Origin: UBA3700 sp963592135
GTDB lineage: Bacteria; Bacillota; Clostridia; Christensenellales; UBA3700
NCBI GenBank assembly: GCA_963592135.1
Contig: CAVAVP010000021.1
Span: 1-64,000 of the forward strand
DNA: 64,000 nucleotides
Direction: 5' to 3'
Each line of letters begins with the position of its first letter. Positions within the stretch are counted from its first letter, which is position 1. Positions 53,566-62,300 of the stretch are shown here, in pieces. Under the pieces are notes generated by a model. That model saw only the letters and a program-made list of their open reading frames with translations, did no database searches and was not told the DNA's origin. A program made the translations under genes and the position numbers.

Positions 53566-56500
53566 TTATTTAACCTTTTTATCTTTTTTCTTTTTTAATC
53601 CAACCATTAAGCCCGCTACTGCTAAACTTATTGCTGATGTAGAAGCTACTTTAACCTTTAAAGATGTTTGTGCCGTTAAAGAAGCAACATCTCTTGCAGT
53701 TGTTACAGCGCTCTTTGCTGAATTTGTAAGTTTCTTATAATTATTCTTAACAGTTTCTAATTTAGAAGAATCTATTAATGATTTATCTTCACTACTTACA
53801 TTTTCAATATTTGCAATGATAGTCTTGTATGTAGCTATGTCTTTAAATCCAAAGCTGTTTGCAAGTCTGTTTAACTCTGAATTTACATTTGTTGGATCAA
53901 ATGTTGTTGTAATAGCAATTGACATGACTTCAGACTCTAAATAGTTCTCTGATTCTAATACTTTTACATAAACTGTATAAGATTTCATTGCAGTCAAGTC
54001 TGAAATAGTATTACCCTCAGTTAAGTTTTCACCATCTAATCCAATATTTAATGTATAACCTGCAAAATCTCCCTTAATAACAACTTTGTTATAGTGCAAC
54101 TCTAAATCCGTTGCGTCTAATTTTGTTGTATCAAAAGCAGCCTTATTTACAGTAAATTGTAATGTGACATTGCTTTCAAACACTGCACTTCCTTCTGTTG
54201 CTGTTATATATACATAATAAGTTCCTGCGTTAACAACTTCTGTTAATGAAATTGTTTCACCATATACAAACTCACTTGTACTATATACTGCCATTGACCA
54301 TTCTGTTGTTGCAGCATTAGTATCTGGTTTAATTATGTCTATTAAATTTTCTCCAGTATACGTTGTACTATTTGTTGCTAATGTCATATATTGAAGATCC
54401 TTAATAGTAATTTCTAGATTACCATTTTGCTCTACAGTTAAATTATAGTTGGCTGCATCTTCTCCTTCAAGTGTCATAACTACAACATTTGAATATGAAC
54501 CAACTACAGCTGAACTATCTAATGATGGTGCTGTGTAAACATAAGTTAAATTAGCATCTGTTGCAAATTCTAATGAACCTGTTGAATAACTAAATCCTAA
54601 ACCCGAGTTTGGAACAATTTGCGTATCACCAAATCCCATTGTCATATTTTCAACAATTATAGATACATTTCTTTGTGTAATGACAAATGTTAAATCAGCA
54701 TCTACATTTGCTGCGTATATGTAATTTTCATTATCTACGCCAGTTACTCTTGCTGTATAAGTTCCAACATTAATTGGCAATAAATCATTTGTTTCATTAT
54801 ATAAAATTACAGCATTAACTTCATCACTATTTACAATTCCTTCAAATACTACTATGGCTTTCTTTTCTCTACCGCTATAAACCAAGTTTTCTGCAGCAAC
54901 TATAGAAGATAAAGTTAAAGCCTTTGCTGTAACAATTACATTTCCTTCAATAGAAATTACATAATTATCTTTACTTGTTCCCGCACTCTCTGCCGTAACA
55001 GAATATGTTCCAACACTTGCTGTTGTAGCAGAAGCCTCTGTAGATATCGTTGGATAAACATCATCTTCACCATAAATTGTATAACCGGCTTTAATAGTAT
55101 AAGTTATTGTTGATGTATCTAATTCAGTTCCGTAGATTTTCTCATAATCTGAAACAACAAATACAAGCTCTCTTGTTGAAACTACAAACTTGTTAGTTCC
55201 GTTTTCAACAGCAATTGTATAATTATCCTTGTTAGCACCGGTTGTTAAACCTACTATATCATATAATCCTGCATTAGCACTTGCTGCAATACCATCGGAT
55301 GTTAATGCAATTTCCGCATCGTCTTTAGCAATAATCTCTCCTGACACTACGCTAAAGTTTAATTTACCAACATATTCTTCTCCATAAACTTTTTGAGGTT
55401 CATTTGTAACATTTATAGTTATAACCATTGGCTTTACTTCAAATGCAACATATGGATATCCATCGTTAGTCTTTGTTAAAGATGCATCGTTTGCATAGAT
55501 AATTTCATAGTTATCTTTATTAATGTTGTTATTTACTACTGCTAAATATTCGCCTCTTTCAATAATAGAATCAACTTGCTCATATTTATCTTCACCAACC
55601 ATCTTATAGCTTTCGCCTTCATAGTTATTATTTTTTACATAATATGTATATGAAACACCATAATGTCTATTCGTAATATCTGTCTTTGTTAATCCAGATA
55701 CTGAAGCAAAATCTACTAGATTTCCTATAACATTTTTACCAGTATATGTTGTTGAAGTATCTAAACCTTCTGAATTAACAGTAATTGTTGCTGTCAACTT
55801 CTCAACATTATATACCATGTAATAAGATACTTCCGCATAGTTGGAATATGCTATTTGATTAAATGTAATTAATACTACATATAATCCCGTCTTTGAGGTA
55901 ATAGCTGACGATGTAGCTTCACTTGAAACAGTATATACATCACCTTCTTTTGTTGCTGGATAATAAGCAAATGTACAATATATTTGTTCAAACGTTCCAT
56001 CTTCTTCAGTTACACCTTTTAATACACAAGCAAGTGAATTATAACCATTATAAATTTCACTTTCATAATATCCTTGTTGAGTTTCACCCTTAAAATCTAT
56101 TGAAACACTTGGATACAACGATGTTAAATTATAATAAGGTTCATACTTAGTTCCACGTTCACTTTCAGTAAATGAACCTGATGCATATTCTCTTACTAGT
56201 ATTGTACCTGCTTTATGTATAGTAACAATTCTTGTAATTTTAGTAACAACTCCATCTGTTTCTGTCGTATTTACTACTTCACTGATATTTTCTCCTTCTT
56301 CGCTTGTATAGTTAGAAGATTCTACACTTGGAAGTAAGTAGTTTTTAGAAGAGGAACCTGAAGCTAGTGAAATATAAACATAATAATTACCTACAGATTC
56401 ATAATCGTTACTTGAATCATAAGTAACACTTACAGCTGTTGGCTCAAATACATCATATACAACAATATTAGCATTAATCATTGTTGTACTGTCATTAAAC

Positions 56501-59328
56501 TTTGAATGAACAGTAGCTGATGAATCGCTTGTTGTAGCAACTATCCATGTAGCTTGTTGCTCTTGCTTATTATATTGATATTCATCCATGTTTCTAAATA
56601 GAACGGATATTGTTCTTGGAGAAACTTCAATAGTCCACTCTGTTTGAATAGCATCACTAATCTTATAGTTTTTATTAGACAATGTTTTTTCAACTACTAT
56701 TTTATATGTTCCAGCATTCCAAATATTAGATGTTAAAACTTCATTTTTCTTATAATATTCATTAAGTGTTGGGAACGCTGCATCTGTTGTGTAACCAATA
56801 GATGAATATGTTCCATCTTCATTCTTTTGATAATACTCTACATTATTTAAAAGTCTATTTGCCGCAACCTTTGAATATGTTATTGTATAATAATTATTAA
56901 CTATATAACCTACATCACCACCAATCAAACCAGATTTATATGTATAAGCAAAGTTTATATTTTTTCCACAATAAACAAAATCTTGAGGAGTTGTATAACT
57001 TTCACCATCTACATTATTTGTTAAAGTAGTCCAATCAGCCGTTACTTCTTTTTGATTAACTGTATATGTATATAAAGGTTGCCATTTTGTAGCTGTTCCT
57101 TTGTATTCTTCCTTATAGTAAGGATTATCTAATCTATATGCAACTAAATGTAAATCTTCACTTAAGAAGTCAAATTTTGAATTTGCATCACCATTATATA
57201 TTGCAAGTTCATAGTCTCCTGCTTCCTTTATATGATCACCGCCATATGCAGCAAAGTTTCCAGCATCATATACTGTCCAAATAGAAGTATCTGTAAGCAA
57301 CGTATTAGAGCCGTTTTTACTTATTTCGCTCTTATTTCCAGTATAATTCAAACTAACCTTTGATGAACCATTATATGTTTTTAATATAACTGATGGCGGA
57401 GTAATACCACTTGTTGCATCATAAGTTTTAGAACCAAAATCAAATGTCGAAGTAGTTCCAAAACCGCTTTCATTAAATTCATAATATGTAGCTCTACCAA
57501 ATGTTACTTTTGCTGTTAAACTTAAATCTGTCGCAGAACCCCTTGAAATAGCAGTTTCTGGTGCATAAATCTTAAAATTATTTATTGCGTATTCTACATT
57601 TTTAGCTTCATTGTATAAACTCTTATTTACTTCAGTGAATCCAGTTCCCGTTATAGACATAGACCAAACAAAATAACCAGAATCTATTGTATAGTTTGAA
57701 AGTTTTGTTGAATCTCCAAAAATCAAAATATTTGCTTTTTTTGTACTATTAGCCCAAACCAAATTAAATGCTTCTTGAGTAGAATCTCCAACTTTCTCAA
57801 AAGAACTTGAAGACTCACTATATATATATCTATCTATAAAGTTTGCACCTGCTGCACCTTGCACACCATTTATTAACAATCCTGAATAACTAGCAGATCC
57901 ATCAGAAAATGGATTACCGTCATTTTTTCCTTGAATTGGAGAAGTCAAATTAGTTGGCGAGTTTGCGGCGCATTGTGTTTCCAAATCTGACTTGCTTACA
58001 GTCATATAAACATTTGAGAAAGAACCCGTTGATGAAACTCCTGCTAAAATTCCACCATATATATATTGTCCATCAGAGATTCCACTATATTTGCTTTTAT
58101 ACGAAGAACCTATTTCAACGCAAGCGCAACCTGACCACGATGAAATAACACCATCAATAGTTCCAGCCGTACATCCACTTGTTTGACTATGAGGAGCATA
58201 CAAGTCGTTATCCTGCGTACAATTAGTTCCAACAATAATTCCAGAAAAACCTAATCTATCGTTGCCAGAATCATAACTTGGAGCTTGAACATCTGAAATT
58301 ATATATCCAGAACCTGCGGCTGAAATATTATACATCTCAGCATTATTACACAATGTTCCTGCAAAACCTCCTATAAATGTACGTGGAGATAGTCTTTTAA
58401 GGAGCCCACTTTTTACACCTTGAGCTACTCCTCTTATATATGATTTACTTTCCATTGTTACTTTTGAATTTGAAAGTACAGTCGTTGTATTATAACCATC
58501 CCAAACTCCAGAATATCCACCAATGATTAAGGTGCCAAGTCCATCATCATCATGTCCAGTTTTACTACTTTGGTAGCAAAACTCAATATAAGAGTTACTT
58601 GCAAAAGTTAGTGAGCAATTATCTATTGCAGCACCATAGGCATAGCCAAAAACTACTCCTAACGAAACTGGTCTATCTAGTTGGTTTCCCCCACCATTTG
58701 AATTAAAATCAGCCTTCCAATTACCTGAAAACTTAAAATTCGTATTTTTAACTTCACAATTATAGCCATACGAACCAAGAAATCCTGCTGAAAAGAATCC
58801 TGTATTACCATTTTGATTTTTACCAAATGGAGTATTATTAGAATCATAATGAGGAAAATAACTCATATCCATAAAGAAATTACTTCCTTGTTTAAACACA
58901 TCTTTTCCTTTTTCAGTATTTGTTGAACAATTATAGGTAATTGTATATCCACAACCATCTAAATAAGCATATTTAAAAACAGAAGCTGTAAAGTTTGCAC
59001 CCGAATATGTAATATCATTAGTAAGGTATCCATATATTTTATTATCTGCTGTCGTAGAACTATCATTAGCTGTGTTTACGAACGCTGTTAGTTCTTCTGA
59101 GCTTGAAATTTTATGAGCACCCGCTATAGATGCATATGGAGAAATATATCCACTTTCTACAACTCCATTAAACCCTGCATTTAAATCTGTCGTATCTGCT
59201 GATGCTTCATTGATACTTATAACACCATCTTCTTGATTAAATACAACACATAAAGAGGCAACAAGTGTCATTACAACAACCAAACTAATTAATGTTATTA
59301 TTAGATATTTTTTATTAATATTTGTCAT
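53566..59328 (-). CDS. Giant surface protein: beta-helix, MBG repeats, C-terminal membrane anchor
   Basis: 1920-residue exported protein. Signal segment about 9-31 with a possible AxA-type site at EASA (40-43). Residues ~50-560 resemble a GLUG/beta-helix region (FSGIIVGTNCTQ, FIGGFAGTLCNN). Then a long run of MBG/Ig-like repeats: VYGEEYVGKLNFSVVSG, IYGTELDTSTITYTI, LVYSGREKKAIVVF, each followed by NVGTY/SVGTY/NAGTY turns. A helical stalk (~1810-1893) leads to a short hydrophobic anchor and KKKKDKKVK tail. No LPXTG motif. Strong AAAGGAGG overlaps the stop of the gene upstream. Probably an adhesin; ligand unknown. Confidence 0.82.
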   Translation of the reverse strand: MTNINKKYLIITLISLVVVMTLVASLCVVFNQEDGVISINEASADTTDLNAGFNGVVESGYISPYASIAGAHKISSSEELTAFVNTANDSSTTADNKIYGYLTNDITYSGANFTASVFKYAYLDGCGYTITYNCSTNTEKGKDVFKQGSNFFMDMSYFPHYDSNNTPFGKNQNGNTGFFSAGFLGSYGYNCEVKNTNFKFSGNWKADFNSNGGGNQLDRPVSLGVVFGYAYGAAIDNCSLTFASNSYIEFCYQSSKTGHDDDGLGTLIIGGYSGVWDGYNTTTVLSNSKVTMESKSYIRGVAQGVKSGLLKRLSPRTFIGGFAGTLCNNAEMYNISAAGSGYIISDVQAPSYDSGNDRLGFSGIIVGTNCTQDNDLYAPHSQTSGCTAGTIDGVISSWSGCACVEIGSSYKSKYSGISDGQYIYGGILAGVSSTGSFSNVYMTVSKSDLETQCAANSPTNLTSPIQGKNDGNPFSDGSASYSGLLINGVQGAAGANFIDRYIYSESSSSFEKVGDSTQEAFNLVWANSTKKANILIFGDSTKLSNYTIDSGYFVWSMSITGTGFTEVNKSLYNEAKNVEYAINNFKIYAPETAISRGSATDLSLTAKVTFGRATYYEFNESGFGTTSTFDFGSKTYDATSGITPPSVILKTYNGSSKVSLNYTGNKSEISKNGSNTLLTDTSIWTVYDAGNFAAYGGDHIKEAGDYELAIYNGDANSKFDFLSEDLHLVAYRLDNPYYKEEYKGTATKWQPLYTYTVNQKEVTADWTTLTNNVDGESYTTPQDFVYCGKNINFAYTYKSGLIGGDVGYIVNNYYTITYSKVAANRLLNNVEYYQKNEDGTYSSIGYTTDAAFPTLNEYYKKNEVLTSNIWNAGTYKIVVEKTLSNKNYKISDAIQTEWTIEVSPRTISVLFRNMDEYQYNKQEQQATWIVATTSDSSATVHSKFNDSTTMINANIVVYDVFEPTAVSVTYDSSNDYESVGNYYVYISLASGSSSKNYLLPSVESSNYTSEEGENISEVVNTTETDGVVTKITRIVTIHKAGTILVREYASGSFTESERGTKYEPYYNLTSLYPSVSIDFKGETQQGYYESEIYNGYNSLACVLKGVTEEDGTFEQIYCTFAYYPATKEGDVYTVSSEATSSAITSKTGLYVVLITFNQIAYSNYAEVSYYMVYNVEKLTATITVNSEGLDTSTTYTGKNVIGNLVDFASVSGLTKTDITNRHYGVSYTYYVKNNNYEGESYKMVGEDKYEQVDSIIERGEYLAVVNNNINKDNYEIIYANDASLTKTNDGYPYVAFEVKPMVITINVTNEPQKVYGEEYVGKLNFSVVSGEIIAKDDAEIALTSDGIAASANAGLYDIVGLTTGANKDNYTIAVENGTNKFVVSTRELVFVVSDYEKIYGTELDTSTITYTIKAGYTIYGEDDVYPTISTEASATTASVGTYSVTAESAGTSKDNYVISIEGNVIVTAKALTLSSIVAAENLVYSGREKKAIVVFEGIVNSDEVNAVILYNETNDLLPINVGTYTARVTGVDNENYIYAANVDADLTFVITQRNVSIIVENMTMGFGDTQIVPNSGLGFSYSTGSLEFATDANLTYVYTAPSLDSSAVVGSYSNVVVMTLEGEDAANYNLTVEQNGNLEITIKDLQYMTLATNSTTYTGENLIDIIKPDTNAATTEWSMAVYSTSEFVYGETISLTEVVNAGTYYVYITATEGSAVFESNVTLQFTVNKAAFDTTKLDATDLELHYNKVVIKGDFAGYTLNIGLDGENLTEGNTISDLTAMKSYTVYVKVLESENYLESEVMSIAITTTFDPTNVNSELNRLANSFGFKDIATYKTIIANIENVSSEDKSLIDSSKLETVKNNYKKLTNSAKSAVTTARDVASLTAQTSLKVKVASTSAISLAVAGLMVGLKKKKDKKVK

Positions 59329-59342
59329 TTTTATTACCTCCT

Positions 59343-62300
59343 TTAAAATGTTGCTTTTCCGTCATTTGACGATTTTTTCTTTGCTTTTGCTTTAGCCTTA
59401 GATTTTACTTTTGCTTTAGCTTTCTTTTTCTTTTTAGAAACGCTCACTCCCACGGCTATTCCTACTATGACTACTACTATTCCACCGGCTGCTGCAGCTA
59501 TTAAAATAATGTTGTTCTTAATTAAATCAACAATTCCACCACCATCGCCGCTAGATTCTTCGCCATCACTTGTTGTAGTTGTTGAACCATCTTTTGATGC
59601 TTGAGCAATTGTTATTGTTGCTGTTACATCAGAATAGAAGTTAGCATCAGCAAATATCATCTTTATTGTGTAATCACCTGCAGGCAAACATCCATCTTCG
59701 TCAAGTTCAACTTTTTCACCATTTACATCATAGTATTCGAAAGATACATAATCAGTATCTCCATTTTTATCATACTCAGCATAAAGGTTGCTTAAATCTG
59801 TAGAAGAATTTATTTTATTTATTCTACTAGACAAAAATGAAAAGTCTATATCTGTTACTTTCTTTTGCGAAATTACAACTTTAACTTGTATGGTTTCTGT
59901 TGCATATTCGGTTGATGTAAATGTTATTTTACCAAAGTGAGTTCCTGCAGTATAAGGAATAGCCTCATCATCATACTCTACATCTACCGCAACTCCCTTA
60001 TACCATACCTTATCGATGATCTTTGCAGATTCCCCGCCTGATAAATATGAAACTTTCATATTACCATTTTCATCTAAATCAAACCCTTTAAATTGTCCTG
60101 GATGGAATGCTCCATCATATTCAACATTATTAACCTCTACAGGTGTAATACCATTAATCTTTGTTTTATCAATAGTTAATGTTGCTGAAAGTTGTAATGT
60201 TCTATGGTTTTCAAGAGTAACTATTGCAAGAACTGTATAACTATTAACTTCTGAGAATAATTGTAAGTATCCTTTTTGATCTAATACTTCTTTTCCGCTC
60301 GCATCAGTTTTGTATGTTCCTGCATAAGCCTCTGTTCCATATTTATATTCTTCCCCGTTATATCTATATATAAGTTCCGCACCCATATCTAAGTATTTCT
60401 TTAATGCAGAATTTTCAGAATCATCAATTACAAATGAATAGTAATTATTTGCTCCTTCATAGTATGTATAAATATCTTCGAATGTTATACCTTCCATATT
60501 TGCTTCTTCAACAATTAAATTAACTTGTTTTGAAGATGCATCAAAGTTGTTATCACCAAGGAAGGAAACTTTGAATATATAAGTTCCTGCATCGGTAAAG
60601 TTCGCTGGAGATAATTCGTTTACCGTTATATACTTTCTTGTAACTTCATCAAATACTTGAATTTGAAGAATATCCGTCAAGTCTGTACTTCTATTTATAA
60701 CTCCGTTGTTGTATGTCCAATATTGTGTAATATCATCCCATACGCCAACAACAGTGGATTTTGAATTTACTCCGGTTACTAATACATTTCCTAATGTATA
60801 GTTATAGGTGTGTGGGTTTCCATCATATGTTATAGTTACATCATCAATACTCATACTTGTTTTAGCTTTTGTTATTTCAATATAAGTATCGGCGTATGAT
60901 TGATCATAGAAATAATCATTACCCGCAATTTCAATTTGTACTAAATATTTTCCTACAGCATAAATACTTTCTAACTTTTCAGATGAAGGAACATTATTTA
61001 CTACCAAGTAGTAAGAAATTGTAAAGTTGCCTATTTTACATACATCTACAGCAGGGTCAAACGAGTCATCATTCTTTATTTCCACACCTGATGTTGATTT
61101 TAGTTCAAATGGAATATTATAACCTGAATATTCATAAGTTTGTGCAGTTAAGTCTAAAGATAGGTAACCCTTAACAATTGAGAATGTTATTGGATTTTTA
61201 GAATTGCTTACTGAATAATTTCCATCATCAATAGTTAATTTAACGTAATATATATTTATTACATTTATAACATCTTCAGATATCAAATTAGTGCATTCTT
61301 CATCTAAATAGTATTTTATTGTAGCATTTTGTGTCTCACCAAACACATCAGTATATGTTCCATCTATCTTATGTGAAACTCCATCATATGTTAATGTTGG
61401 AGAATATCCTTTAACTCCATCTAATGTTGTTAATACAGAAACTGATTTAGGACTAATTACTATCTCAGAGCTTGTAACATTTAGTATATAATTTCCTTCA
61501 TCTTTAATAAAATCAGCTGAAACTGTATAAGTTCCCACATTTGGATATGCTACTATTTTTCCATTTTCATATGTACATTGTGCATCTGAAACGACTTTTA
61601 GCGTAACTACATCTCCAGCTTCACCATCTACCCTTATTGTTTTTGGAATTTCTGTTCCGTAAACATAAGACGACTTAAGTTGATCTACATAATTTGCCAT
61701 TACTACATTAATTGTAGATGGAGATATTGTTGTTGTTATTTGATCATAAACTTTACTCTCCTGTAAAAGCACGGTAAAATCTGTAAATTCTCTACCATCT
61801 GTAAAGAAGAATAAATATTTACCCTCATAAGCATCTATTCCTTCAACGGATATGGAGATTTGTCTACTACCTGCGTTTGCAGAAGAATAAATAGCCGTTA
61901 CCTTTGTATATTCAGTTAATATATCTGGAGATGAGAACGAATACTTGTCTGAATATAAAATTGTTGTTGTAGAATTTAATTCATCATTTGTTCCATCTTC
62001 ATATACCTTTACTACCAAAGAAACATCTGCAACATCCTTTGCATCATAGTTTTTACTAAATAAACTACTTAACTCATCACCTGACATTGAAGATAATGCT
62101 TTATCTCCATAGTAAATATTATCAAGTGTAATACTCATATACGCAATAACTACGTTAATTGTCCATCTTATAGATTCTTCATAATTTTCAGCACCATTAG
62201 TTACATAGCCATCACCATTAGCGTATGATGTTGCATAAATACCTTCTGTTGAGACTAGTCTCATCTTAAATGTTGCATTCTTTATTTCAAAATCTAATAC